The translations under genes and the position numbers were made by a program. The notes below the pieces were generated by a model, which was not told the origin of the DNA, ran no database searches, and worked only from the letters and a program-made list of their open reading frames with translations. Shown here piece after piece: positions 16,406 through 25,394 of a stretch of DNA of 34,183 bases. The DNA lies in contig CAZTLA010000007.1 in assembly GCA_964614365.1 (NCBI GenBank), forward strand, positions 1 to 34,183, written 5' to 3'. Source of the DNA: JACQWR01 sp964614365 (lineage in GTDB: Bacteria; Desulfobacterota; Syntrophia; Syntrophales; JACQWR01). The stretch's first letter is position 1. Each line of letters opens with the position of its first letter.

Positions 16406-17674
16406 ATGTCCGACATTGTCATCAAAGCTGAAACCATCGGTAAAAAATATGTCATCGGCCACCAAGCGGAAAGGGGCGGCTATACGGCTCTGCGCGATGT
16501 GCTGATGCAGAGTGCGCGAACTCTCTGGAACAAGACTAAAGACCTGGCAATGGGAAGACCTATCATCCAGGGTGACACAACAGAAGAGGTGTGGGCGCTC
16601 AAGGATGTGAGTTTTGAGATCCGCCGCGGAGAGGCCGTGGGCATCATCGGCCGCAATGGGGCCGGGAAAAGTACGCTATTGAAGATTTTGAGCCGCATTA
16701 CCGAGCCCTCTGCCGGCAGAATCACCATTAAGGGTCGCGTAGCCAGCCTGCTGGAGGTGGGTACCGGTTTTCACCCGGAACTAACCGGGCGGGAGAATAT
16801 TTACTTAAACGGCACTATTCTGGGCATGACCCGATCCGAGATCAAGCGCAAATTCGATGAGATTGTGACCTTTGCTGAGGTGGAGAGATACCTGGACACT
16901 CCCGTGAAGCGCTATTCTTCGGGAATGTATGTGCGGTTGGCCTTTGCTGTGGCGGCGCATCTTGAACCTGAAATACTGATTGTTGATGAAGTCCTCTCTG
17001 TCGGCGATGCGCAATTTCAGAAGAAGTGTTTGGGAAAGATGGAAGAGGTGGGTAAAGAGGGGAGGACAGTGTTGTTTGTGAGTCATAATATGGTAGCGAT
17101 CAGACAATTATGCGATCGGGCGATAGTTCTGGCAAATGGTTTTATCGCTTGTGACACCTTAGTTCATGATGCTATTTCTTTCTATATGCAGGAGGCAACG
17201 AAATGTCCTGCTGAAGATAAAGCTTTTCGCCATATAAAAGGAGATGGTCGTGCCCTGATTGAATTTGTGTCAATTAATGCCGGCACCAAAACTGAAGCCT
17301 TGATTGCTATTTTTGAACCTATTACCGTAACGATCACCTATATGATTGTCCAACCCATAAATACAATGGAATTCTTTCTTCTGATTTACTCAGCGGATGG
17401 AGAAGTTGAGAGCAGTATTTTTCAGAGAGATTCCGGAGCTTTCGTACATCCGGATGGCAAAAATGGTAAAGTAACGGTGACCTTTATGAATCATCTCATG
17501 CCGGGGGAATATTCTATTTCTGCTGGTATTTTTGATGGCGCAAGGGATTTTGTGGATTGGGTTGAGCAGGCGGGATCATTTAATGTAGAACCCATTTTTC
17601 ACGATGGCCAAAATTACGACCACCGTCTTGGCAAAATGAGTATTTTGGCAGAATGGGGAAAACAAAAAGAATGA
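16406..17674 (+). CDS. wzt: ABC polysaccharide exporter, ATP-binding subunit with C-terminal sugar-binding domain (Wzt)
   Basis: 422 aa. The nucleotide-binding domain has Walker A GRNGAGKST (about residues 83-91), the signature YSSGMYVRLAF (about 170-180), Walker B ILIVDEV and the switch His in FVSHNM. After about residue 270 a beta-rich domain follows (ITVTITYMI, FFLLIYSADGE, LMPGEYSISAGIFDG), the layout of Wzt_C. In O9a-type systems this domain recognises a capped chain end and so couples termination to export. That makes the acyltransferase (overlapping ATGA) and methyltransferase immediately downstream candidates for the cap, which is inference. The C-terminal half and following genes look more AT-rich than the flanks. 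Confidence 0.93.
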   Translation: MSDIVIKAETIGKKYVIGHQAERGGYTALRDVLMQSARTLWNKTKDLAMGRPIIQGDTTEEVWALKDVSFEIRRGEAVGIIGRNGAGKSTLLKILSRITEPSAGRITIKGRVASLLEVGTGFHPELTGRENIYLNGTILGMTRSEIKRKFDEIVTFAEVERYLDTPVKRYSSGMYVRLAFAVAAHLEPEILIVDEVLSVGDAQFQKKCLGKMEEVGKEGRTVLFVSHNMVAIRQLCDRAIVLANGFIACDTLVHDAISFYMQEATKCPAEDKAFRHIKGDGRALIEFVSINAGTKTEALIAIFEPITVTITYMIVQPINTMEFFLLIYSADGEVESSIFQRDSGAFVHPDGKNGKVTVTFMNHLMPGEYSISAGIFDGARDFVDWVEQAGSFNVEPIFHDGQNYDHRLGKMSILAEWGKQKE

Positions 17675-18201
17675 TATCCTTCTTCAAAAAGTTCATTAAG
17701 GCTATTGCGCGGATAGTATCAGAAGCTCAAATTATTACGCTGCTTTCTCGGGCAATAGACCACAACAAGCGGTATCATTTGATTAAACAGTTGAAAAGCT
17801 GTGGCAGCGACTTTTCGATTTACATGCCCCTTATAATTCAAAATCCTGAGAATGTTGAAATCGGAGATCAGGTTTCTATTGCGCCATTTGTACATATGTG
17901 GGGGTTAGGCGGCATAAAGATTGGAAGCAGGGTAATGATTGCTTCCCATTGCGCTATTACATCCCTGACACATGACTACACGCATGAACACATGCACACA
18001 ACACAGTTGCATGGATTGGTATGCATTGAGGACGATGTTTGGATCGGAGCTCACTCAGTTATTTTGCCTGGCATAACAATCGGCAGAGGCGCCGTAATCG
18101 GTGGGGGCGCTATTGTTACCCATGACGTTGCGCCCTTTACGATTGTAGTCGGATCACCTGCCCGACTGCACAAAAAAAGATTAACAACTAAAGGTGGATA
18201 A
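17671..18201 (+). CDS. Hexapeptide-repeat acyltransferase (LbetaH family)
   Basis: 176 aa from ATG 17671, whose ATGA overlaps the wzt stop; an ATG at 17653 would add six residues. After a basic amphipathic N-terminus come hexapeptide turns (NPENVEIGDQVSI, GGIKIGSRVMIAS, VWIGAHSVILPGITIGRG) forming a left-handed beta-helix, with the conserved HD in SLTHDYTH as the likely catalytic His and the usual end FTIVVGSPARL. Such enzymes transfer acetyl or similar groups from acyl-CoA to sugar hydroxyls. Coupling to wzt suggests that it decorates or caps the exported chain. Confidence 0.88.
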   Translation: MISFFKKFIKAIARIVSEAQIITLLSRAIDHNKRYHLIKQLKSCGSDFSIYMPLIIQNPENVEIGDQVSIAPFVHMWGLGGIKIGSRVMIASHCAITSLTHDYTHEHMHTTQLHGLVCIEDDVWIGAHSVILPGITIGRGAVIGGGAIVTHDVAPFTIVVGSPARLHKKRLTTKGG

Positions 18202-18215
18202 AATGTCCCATCACA

Positions 18216-18956
18216 ATGTATCAGCGTTTTGTACGGTGGGTTTCCACAGAGGCTTACAGTATGATTAAGAGTCCCTTGCGTGCTTTCGGGAGGCTATTTG
18301 TTCCACCTTCAACTTTATGGCGCTATCGGGAATTTTACGATGCGACCCTGTTTCAGTTCAAATCCCTGGCCGGACGAGTTTGCAGGCTTTTTTATCGCCC
18401 GCCTCTACCGCAGAATAAGGGAAACGCAGTTTATCTTCACCTCGGGTGCGGATCGGTTAACCATCCCCAATTTATCAATATAGATATTTTGCCTGCACCA
18501 CATATCCATTATGTGCGGAGCGTTGATAACCTGTCCAACTTCAAAGATTGTGGGGTGGACCTGATCTACGCATCTCACTGTCTTGAGCATTTTCCGTTGC
18601 GTGCAGTGCCTGAAATACTGAAAGAATGGTACCGTGTGCTTCGACTAAATGGCATTCTGAGGCTATCCATTCCTGATTTCGACCTACTACTGAAAATTTA
18701 CGTTGAAAACAACGGAGACATATTATCTATTGTCGCACCTCTCATGGGGGGACAGAATTCTATTTATAATTACCATAAGACGATTTTTAATACGGGTTCA
18801 TTGACTTGCTTACTGAAGTCAGCAGGATTTCATACAGTGCGCCGTTGGCTCCCCCATTCTTCAGAACTCACAACACTTGATGATTGGTCCGCCCGATGTA
18901 TTGTTTTTAACGGGAGAGAATATCCGGTGAGTCTAAATATTGAAGCTGTAAAATGA
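18216..18956 (+). CDS. SAM-dependent methyltransferase
   Basis: 246 aa from ATG 18216, or 231 aa from ATG 18261, which has AGAGG 8 bases upstream and may be the true start. Motif I is VYLHLGCGS (about residues 73-81), followed by FINIDIL and then DLIYASHCLEHFP and LRLNGILRLSIPDFD. This is the class I methyltransferase core found in O-antigen and capsule loci. The first 70 residues are basic and hydrophobic and may bind membrane or acceptor lipid. It lies 14 bp after the acyltransferase. Substrate unknown; a role in modifying the chain end recognised by Wzt is possible. Confidence 0.83.
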   Translation: MYQRFVRWVSTEAYSMIKSPLRAFGRLFVPPSTLWRYREFYDATLFQFKSLAGRVCRLFYRPPLPQNKGNAVYLHLGCGSVNHPQFINIDILPAPHIHYVRSVDNLSNFKDCGVDLIYASHCLEHFPLRAVPEILKEWYRVLRLNGILRLSIPDFDLLLKIYVENNGDILSIVAPLMGGQNSIYNYHKTIFNTGSLTCLLKSAGFHTVRRWLPHSSELTTLDDWSARCIVFNGREYPVSLNIEAVK

Positions 18957-19042
18957 TGGCCCAAAGTCAGCTCGCCTTAAATGGTGATTTATTACCTTGC
19001 GGAGGGAGTATTTTAGATTAATGCTATTGGAGATATCGATAG

Positions 19043-20110
19043 ATGCGTTGCCCTAAGATTGATGAATTACCATCTCCGCCAACGGGTAAGGTCGGCTGGC
19101 CTTGGACGGAAGAATCAATCCAACTGCCTGATGAGCCTGTATGGCCAAAGATCAGTATTGTCACGCCAAGTTTCAACCAAGGGCAATTTATAGAAGAAAC
19201 CATACGCTCTGTGCTTCTTCAAGGCTATCCCGATCTCGAATACATCGTTATTGACGGTGGTTCTGCGGATGGTTCCGCGGACATTATAAGGAAGTATGAA
19301 AGATGGATAGCCTATTGGGAGAGCAATCCCGATAGGGGACAGGCGCATGCGATAAATAAGGGCTTTCGAAGGGCAACTGGTGAAATTGTAGCCTGGCTTA
19401 ATTCCGATGACTATTACGAGAAAGCGATTATGCAACAGGTGGCGGATGCTTTTAAAAACAATACAGATGCTGATTTTATTTATGGGAATCTCAATATTGT
19501 GGATATGAATGGTGCATGGCTTGGGGGATTTAAAAGCGGTGAGGCGACTATGATAGACAGATTATACCATAGCGGTATACCGCAGCCTTCTTGCTTTTGG
19601 AAGTCATCGGTATTTCAGGGAATGGGCTATCTTTCGGAAGGTTACAACTATGTGATGGACTATGAGTACTGGTTAAGGTGTGGCGTTAAAAAGAAATTCA
19701 TGCATATTCCTATATTGCTGGCCAATTTCCGCACTCATGCGATGTCAAAGGGTGTATCGCAATCAATTAAATTTCTTGAAGAGTGTGTGGAAATGATGGA
19801 AAAATTCTATATAGGACCACCTTCTCCACCTGATTATTTGATTCCCCATAAAAATAAGGCTCTATCTTACTGGAATGAGGAACTTGCCAGAAAATATTAC
19901 GATAGTGGATTTCGTAATGATGCCCGCAGGTATTTCCAAAAAGCTATTTACTTAACGCCTTTCCGTTTTAGAAACATTCTCTTGTTTGCTTACATTATTG
20001 ATGTCTTAACCGGGGCCAATATTATTCTCTTCCTAAGAAGGATAAAAAATATTAAGCGCCTCAATAAAGCATTTAGGAGGGATTCTCCTCAAGACAATAA
20101 GCGCTTATGA
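19043..20110 (+). CDS. GT2-family glycosyltransferase
   Basis: 355 aa, GT-A fold. The N-terminal half has ISIVTPSFNQGQFIEETI (about residues 37-54), YIVIDGGSADGS and the metal-binding NSDD, followed by MDYEYWLRCG, the acceptor-side motif. About 90 C-terminal residues are basic and partly hydrophobic and may rest on the membrane. It transfers a sugar from a nucleotide donor with inversion. The stop overlaps the next gene as ATGA. A GGAG lies 10 bases before the start. Confidence 0.92.
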   Translation: MRCPKIDELPSPPTGKVGWPWTEESIQLPDEPVWPKISIVTPSFNQGQFIEETIRSVLLQGYPDLEYIVIDGGSADGSADIIRKYERWIAYWESNPDRGQAHAINKGFRRATGEIVAWLNSDDYYEKAIMQQVADAFKNNTDADFIYGNLNIVDMNGAWLGGFKSGEATMIDRLYHSGIPQPSCFWKSSVFQGMGYLSEGYNYVMDYEYWLRCGVKKKFMHIPILLANFRTHAMSKGVSQSIKFLEECVEMMEKFYIGPPSPPDYLIPHKNKALSYWNEELARKYYDSGFRNDARRYFQKAIYLTPFRFRNILLFAYIIDVLTGANIILFLRRIKNIKRLNKAFRRDSPQDNKRL

Positions 20111-21132
20111 TAATTCTTTTTTCCGGCTACCATAACCAATATTTTCTTACCATTACCGAATATATGGAAAATGCGATCAGCTCTTTGGGGCATGAGCTTT
20201 TTGTTTTTGATGATCGCAGACATATTGTTCCCGGAAGGATCAGGAAGAACAGCCCCTGGTTGCATCGCTTCGATCTGGAGCACATCAACCGGCAGTTGAT
20301 TCGTCTTGTTTCCAAGGTGATGCCGGACATTGCCATTGTTACCGGTGGCCACCGGATTATGTCGTCAGCCGTGAAAAAGATGCAAGATAGCGGGGTGGTG
20401 ACGGTTTTATGGACGATTGATGCGCCGCTATATTTTCAGCCCATAATTGACGTTGCGCCTTGTTACAACCAAATATTTTGCCAGGGAACCGAAGCGATTG
20501 AACTGCTCACCAGATCTGGAGTTAGCGGTGCCCAATGGCTGCCGATGGCCTGTGATCCTGACATCCACAAACCGGTTACGCCGTCGGAAAGGGAGCGTGA
20601 AGAATACGGTCACGATGTCGTTTTTGTCGGTTCTTATTATTCGAACAGGGCGGAGTTGTTTGAGAAGATAGCAGGATTTGATCTTGCTGTCTGGGGGCCG
20701 GGATGGGACAACCTGCCAAAGGATTCTTCTCTTGCGAACAAGATCAAAGGCACCCACACGCCGCCCTCGAAATGGCTGAAGATATACAGTGCCTGTAAAA
20801 TCGCCCTGGTTATTCACTACCAGAGTCCTCACAATTCCTTTCCCGTGTATCAGGCGAGCCCCCGTATTTTCGAGGCCATGGCCTGCGGGTGTTTTGTCAT
20901 TTCCGATAGACAAAGGGATGTCTTTTCACTTTTTGAGGACGGGAAGCATCTTGTCGGCTTTGACAATCCCGATGACTTGATTAAGAAGATAAAATACTAC
21001 CTTGCTCATCCCGAAGAAAGAGAAGAGATTGCCGGGAGAGGGAGGGAGGAAGTCCTTAAACATCACACCTATACGGACAGGCTGGGGAAGCTGATTTCTC
21101 TTATCACGCGTGAAGGGCAAAAAATTGATTAA
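20107..21132 (+). CDS. CgeB-like glycosyltransferase (GT-B fold)
   Basis: 341 aa. The ATG overlaps the previous stop by four bases. The protein has the CgeB pattern: an N-terminal half with VTVLWTIDAP, NQIFCQGTEAIELL, WLPMACDPDIH and VVFVGSYYSNR, and a C-terminal Glyco_trans_1_2 segment with PRIFEAMACGCFVISD, where the Glu binds the donor ribose. Usually found in glycan and spore-coat loci. Donor unknown. It is tightly packed with the GT2 upstream and the GT4 downstream, so the enzymes probably act in one pathway. Confidence 0.88.
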   Translation: MIILFSGYHNQYFLTITEYMENAISSLGHELFVFDDRRHIVPGRIRKNSPWLHRFDLEHINRQLIRLVSKVMPDIAIVTGGHRIMSSAVKKMQDSGVVTVLWTIDAPLYFQPIIDVAPCYNQIFCQGTEAIELLTRSGVSGAQWLPMACDPDIHKPVTPSEREREEYGHDVVFVGSYYSNRAELFEKIAGFDLAVWGPGWDNLPKDSSLANKIKGTHTPPSKWLKIYSACKIALVIHYQSPHNSFPVYQASPRIFEAMACGCFVISDRQRDVFSLFEDGKHLVGFDNPDDLIKKIKYYLAHPEEREEIAGRGREEVLKHHTYTDRLGKLISLITREGQKID

Positions 21133-22261
21133 TGAAGTTAAAATCCTGCATCTTGTTGAGGATCTCAAAATCGGTGGTCTCGAAATGGTTATCGCCTCCA
21201 TCGTCCTGGGACTGGATAAAGCAAAATATCAAAGCCAGGTCTGGTGTCTCGCACGGGGGGGAGATGTGGCGACGGAACTTATCGGCAAGGGGGTGACTGT
21301 AAGGATTCTGGGGGAACGCAGCTACCATAATCCATTGCGCGTTCTGCATCTGGCAAGGCTTATCAGGGGGGAAAAGTTCAGGATCATTCATACGCACGGT
21401 TATTTTGCCGGCACCTTTGGTCGGATGGCTGGGATCATCGCCCGTGTGCCCGTCATTATTGCCCATGTGCACAGCGCTTATCACGAATACGCATTGCGGA
21501 ATTTATTGATGGAAAACATTCTTTCCCGTTTTTCGGACAGGATTATCTGCGTGAGCAAAGCTGTCCAAAGATTCGTTATTGAGACGGAGAAAATTCGGGA
21601 TAACAAGACGTGCCTTATCTATAACGCGGCAAATATCTCTCCCTCCCTCCTTGGTGATGAAGCACGCTGCCGTGAAAGAGAACGGCTCGGAATCGATAAG
21701 CAGGAAGTGGTAATCACCATCGTGGCATCTCTGACGCCGAACAAGGGACACCTTGTACTGCTTGATGCCTTCGCTCAGGTTGTAAAAAAATATCCCCTTA
21801 CAAAGTTGCTGGTAGTCGGCGCTGGTCCGCTCATGGAAAAATTACGGGATATCACCAGCCATCTTGGCGTTGCTTCCAAAGTAATCTTTACCGGACAAAG
21901 GAGAGACATTGCCTCCCTATTGCAACTGTCGGATATTTCTCTTCTTCCTTCAATTACCAGAGAAGGGCTGGGTATTGCCCTGATAGAGGCCATGGCCACG
22001 GGATTGCCGCTCATTGGAACAAAAGTCGGGGGCATACCGGAGGTGATAGAGCATAATGGTAACGGCCTGCTGGTTTCTCCCGGCAATTCCCCTGAATTGG
22101 CAGCAGCAATTGGTACTCTGGTGCAGGACGGGGAGATGCGGAAAAGAATGGGGAGGAAGGGTGAAGAAATATATAAAGGAAAATTCACCATGGCAAAGAT
22201 GATAGGACTTGTTGAAACCCTGTACGATGAGCTCCTGGATAAGAAATTATATGCCCGATGA
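21110..22261 (+). CDS. GT4-family glycosyltransferase
   Basis: The frame starts at GTG 21110 (383 aa), but TTG 21125 has AGGG about 7 bases upstream and is a better-placed start; no in-frame ATG is near. It overlaps the previous gene either way. Motifs are ILHLVEDLKIGGLEMVI, IHTHGYFAGTFGR, HVHSAYHEYA, VASLTPNKGH and the EX7E-bearing REGLGIALIEAMATGLP. A GT-B retaining transferase acting in the cytoplasm or at the inner membrane. It is similar in architecture to the next gene, which overlaps it by 11 bp. Confidence 0.91.
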   Translation: MKGKKLINEVKILHLVEDLKIGGLEMVIASIVLGLDKAKYQSQVWCLARGGDVATELIGKGVTVRILGERSYHNPLRVLHLARLIRGEKFRIIHTHGYFAGTFGRMAGIIARVPVIIAHVHSAYHEYALRNLLMENILSRFSDRIICVSKAVQRFVIETEKIRDNKTCLIYNAANISPSLLGDEARCRERERLGIDKQEVVITIVASLTPNKGHLVLLDAFAQVVKKYPLTKLLVVGAGPLMEKLRDITSHLGVASKVIFTGQRRDIASLLQLSDISLLPSITREGLGIALIEAMATGLPLIGTKVGGIPEVIEHNGNGLLVSPGNSPELAAAIGTLVQDGEMRKRMGRKGEEIYKGKFTMAKMIGLVETLYDELLDKKLYAR

Positions 22262-23375
22262 TCGTATAAACATATTATACCTCTCAAGTTTTGGAACCCT
22301 TAAATGGGGAGGCCAGAAAAGCCTTTTTTTCCTGGTTACCAATCTGGATAAAGCGGTTTTTCGTCCCTGCGTTGTGCTCCCGACAGATGAAGACTTGGCG
22401 CTGAAATTACGGGAACAAAACATTGACGTCGTTGTCCAAACATTGCCCCCGATTATCTCTTTCAATATATTGTCTGGTTTCAATGCCCTTTTCAGTTTGC
22501 TGAGATTGATAAAGAAATACCGGATTGACCTCATACATACCGACGGTCCCCGCAATACTTTTTATGCGGGACTGGCGGCAAGATTAAAACGTATCCCCCT
22601 TGTCTGGCATATTCGGGCATCAGACCGCGACAGATTCGACCGCATTTTGAACCTTTTCCCCAGGAAAATAATTCTGGTGGCTGATTCTCTCCGTGAGAGG
22701 TTTTCCGGGATCGCCTGCGATGACAAATTCATTACAATTTACAATGGTGTGGATCTGACGGAATTTAGAAAAGTAGGACAATCAGACCGTGTAAAAAGAT
22801 TATTGGGGATTGAAGAAGAGAGTATATTATTGATAGCGGTTTTTGCACGGGTTGACTCGTTTAAGGGACAAAAATATCTCGTTGAAGCCTGCGGAAGAAT
22901 ATTGAGTGTATTACCAACGTTTCATATTGTTTTCGTGGGGGGGATAGAGCAGCAGGAGTATCAGCGAGAATGTCTGGAGTTGGCAGGATCACTTAATATT
23001 CAAGAGCGGATTATTTTTACAGGACACAGAACAGAAATAAACGACATGTTAAATGAAATGGATATTGTTGTGTTACCCTCCATATCGGGGGAAGCATTTT
23101 CCCGGGCTGTGATAGAGGCTATGGCAGCCGGAAAGCCGGTAATTGCTACCGACGTCGGAGGGGCGGTGGAAGCGGTGGAAGAAGGCATTACCGGTTTTGT
23201 TGTGCCGCCGGGAGATTCCAATGCTTTGGCGGAAAAAATTCTGTTACTTAGCCAAAACGGGGATATGAGACGTAAGATGGGGGAGGCGGGACGTATAAGG
23301 GCGGAAAAGTTATTCAGCATCGAAGAAAATGTAAGGAAGACGGAACGGCTCTATCGTGAACTCCTGGGGAGATGA
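22251..23375 (+). CDS. GT4-family glycosyltransferase
   Basis: 374 aa from ATG 22251, overlapping the previous stop by 11 bp; a longer frame upstream lies wholly inside the previous gene and is unlikely. Motifs are ILYLSSFGTLKWGGQKSLF, IHTDGPRNTFYAG, LVWHIRASDRDR, FARVDSFKGQKYL and the EX7E region GEAFSRAVIEAMAAGKP, then VPPGDSNALAEKI. A second member of the same subfamily as its neighbour, perhaps from an old duplication. Donor unknown. Confidence 0.91.
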   Translation: MPDDRINILYLSSFGTLKWGGQKSLFFLVTNLDKAVFRPCVVLPTDEDLALKLREQNIDVVVQTLPPIISFNILSGFNALFSLLRLIKKYRIDLIHTDGPRNTFYAGLAARLKRIPLVWHIRASDRDRFDRILNLFPRKIILVADSLRERFSGIACDDKFITIYNGVDLTEFRKVGQSDRVKRLLGIEEESILLIAVFARVDSFKGQKYLVEACGRILSVLPTFHIVFVGGIEQQEYQRECLELAGSLNIQERIIFTGHRTEINDMLNEMDIVVLPSISGEAFSRAVIEAMAAGKPVIATDVGGAVEAVEEGITGFVVPPGDSNALAEKILLLSQNGDMRRKMGEAGRIRAEKLFSIEENVRKTERLYRELLGR

Positions 23376-23381
23376 TTCCGC

Positions 23382-24209
23382 ATGAAACCGGTCAAAACCA
23401 TTTGCAACCTTTGTGGACAGAGCAGCTTTAAAATCCGTGAAAATGACGAACCGCCTTTCAAAGTTCTGGAATGCCGGAGTTGTGGGTTGGCGTTTGTTCA
23501 CCCCGTTCCCGATATTGCCGGACTGGCAGTTCATTATGATGAGGATTATTACCGGGACTGGATTTCTGAGCAGAAAAGCAAGCGGATCAGGATGTGGGAG
23601 GACAGATTAAAGAAGCTGGAAAAGCATCGGCAGGGAGGCCGTTTGCTGGATGTGGGTTGCGCTGACGGCGCTTTTCTGAAACTTGCGCAAGAGAGGGGAT
23701 GGGATATAAGCGGAACGGAACACTCTTCATATGCCGCGAAATACGTCAGTGAAGCGCTCGACATCAGCATATTCTGTGGAGAGCTTTTTACCGCCGGATA
23801 TCCGGATAATTCCTTCGATGTCGTGACCATGTGGCATGTTCTCGAACATGTATCGGACCCCAAACGGTATCTCAAGGAGATCCACCGAATCCTAAAACCT
23901 TCCGGATTGCTGGTTCTGGCAGTGCCGAACGTAAATGATTTGATTATGCAGATGGCCTACAGAATTTGTAAATTGAGAAGGTTGAAATTATTTTCCGTAA
24001 GCGACCGGGAGATCCATCTTTATCATTTCTCGCCGCGGACTATAAAAGCCTACCTGCAGGAAACAGGTTTTAGTTGTCTGCGGCTGTCACCGGATTACGG
24101 GATCGTAGATTTTCCAAAGAAGATGATCAACATGGCTGCGGTAGGGGTTTATTATCTGCTGGGCATAAAAATATTCAACGCTATCGAAGTATACGCGATC
24201 AAGAAATAA
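23382..24209 (+). CDS. SAM-dependent methyltransferase with N-terminal Cys4 zinc-ribbon-like segment
   Basis: 275 aa. Two Cys pairs, CNLCG (about residues 8-12) and CRSCG (about 33-37), suggest a small zinc site. The Methyltransf_23 core follows with LLDVGCADGAFL (about 88-99), DVVTMWHVLEHV and LKPSGLLVLAVPN. The layout matches sugar methyltransferases of the C- or O-methylating type that carry a zinc-binding N-terminus. It lies 6 bp after the GT4 gene, so co-transcription is near certain. Confidence 0.88.
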   Translation: MKPVKTICNLCGQSSFKIRENDEPPFKVLECRSCGLAFVHPVPDIAGLAVHYDEDYYRDWISEQKSKRIRMWEDRLKKLEKHRQGGRLLDVGCADGAFLKLAQERGWDISGTEHSSYAAKYVSEALDISIFCGELFTAGYPDNSFDVVTMWHVLEHVSDPKRYLKEIHRILKPSGLLVLAVPNVNDLIMQMAYRICKLRRLKLFSVSDREIHLYHFSPRTIKAYLQETGFSCLRLSPDYGIVDFPKKMINMAAVGVYYLLGIKIFNAIEVYAIKK

Positions 24210-24232
24210 TGAGTACTGTGAAGTGAAAGTAG

Positions 24233-25351
24233 ATGAAGATCCTCCTAAAAACCATTTATCTGAATTTGAGAAACGTTTTTCTGCATATTATAGGACTTTT
24301 CTTTTCACAGAGATCATCACCCTCTGACATTGATAGAGTAACAAGAATCCTCTTTATAAGAATAGACAGGATCGGTGATCTCGTTCTTTCCACTCCTGCT
24401 TTTAAAGCCATTAAAGAAAAATATCCGGAAGCGGAGCTTACCGTCTTGGCCAGTGCCGCCAACCACTCTCTCCTTGCCGGTAATCCCCATGTGAGCAGGG
24501 TGATTATTCATGATTCTTCATCGGGTTGGCGGGGTGTGATAAACACCGTAAAACACTTAAGAGGATTTTGTTTCGACTTGGCAATTGATCCTTTCACAGA
24601 TTATGAAGTAAAAACTGCCTTGATCGCTTTCGCAAGCGGAGCAAGGGTTAGATTGGGTTACCCTTCTTATGGACGCGAGGTTTATTTTAACCTGAGGGCC
24701 CCGACGCCGAAAGCAAATCGGCATTTTGTAGATTTGACGCTGGATGTATTAAGTCCTCTCGGCGTCGAACCCCGTGCGAAAAAACCGGAAATAGTTCTTG
24801 CTGAGGAAGAGAGGGCAGATGCGCTAAAATGGCTAGAAGACAAGGGACTGGGCGACAAGCCGCTTATTGCTTTTCATCCCGGTGCAAACTTCGAAAGCCA
24901 GAGATGGCCCGTGGCATATTTTGCGGAACTGACTTTTCTTCTGCAGAATGACTGTGCGGTGGATGTGATAATCTTGGGCGGGCCTGGTGATGAACCCATT
25001 GTCAGGGAGATGGTATCAAAAGTCGGCAACAGTGTGCCCACGTGGTTTGGGAGTGATTTACGAGAATTTGCCGCTCTCCTTTCTTGTTGTAATATTCTTG
25101 TCTGCAATAATTCCGGCCCACTGCATATGGCCACAGCCCTTAATATTGCCACAGTATCCATTATGGGACCAACCACAAAGCACCTGTGGATCCCGCGTGG
25201 CGATATTCACAAGGTATTGAGGGTTGATGATTTACCCTGCATAGGTTGTAATCGCGGGCGATGCAAAATGGAGGGACATGATTGTATGCGGCTGATTACT
25301 CCCGCCATGGTGTGCGAATCCGTTATGAAAGCCGTGGAAGAACGGCCATAA
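24233..25351 (+). CDS. GT9-family glycosyltransferase (heptosyltransferase-like)
   Basis: 372 aa. GT9 motifs are RILFIRIDRIGDLVLSTPA, AFHPGANFESQRWP, VIILGGPGDEP, NILVCNNSGPLHMATALN and SIMGPTTK. The C-terminal Cys cluster (CIGCNRGRC, then HDC) resembles that of the GT9 at 3695-4753, but the overall sequences differ. It likely adds heptose or a related sugar to a lipid-anchored acceptor. It is the last recognisable enzyme gene of the plus-strand run. Confidence 0.92.
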   Translation: MKILLKTIYLNLRNVFLHIIGLFFSQRSSPSDIDRVTRILFIRIDRIGDLVLSTPAFKAIKEKYPEAELTVLASAANHSLLAGNPHVSRVIIHDSSSGWRGVINTVKHLRGFCFDLAIDPFTDYEVKTALIAFASGARVRLGYPSYGREVYFNLRAPTPKANRHFVDLTLDVLSPLGVEPRAKKPEIVLAEEERADALKWLEDKGLGDKPLIAFHPGANFESQRWPVAYFAELTFLLQNDCAVDVIILGGPGDEPIVREMVSKVGNSVPTWFGSDLREFAALLSCCNILVCNNSGPLHMATALNIATVSIMGPTTKHLWIPRGDIHKVLRVDDLPCIGCNRGRCKMEGHDCMRLITPAMVCESVMKAVEERP

Positions 25352-25394
25352 GGGAAAGGCGATCGGGAGTTTATTTATGAAATAAGGAGTGATA

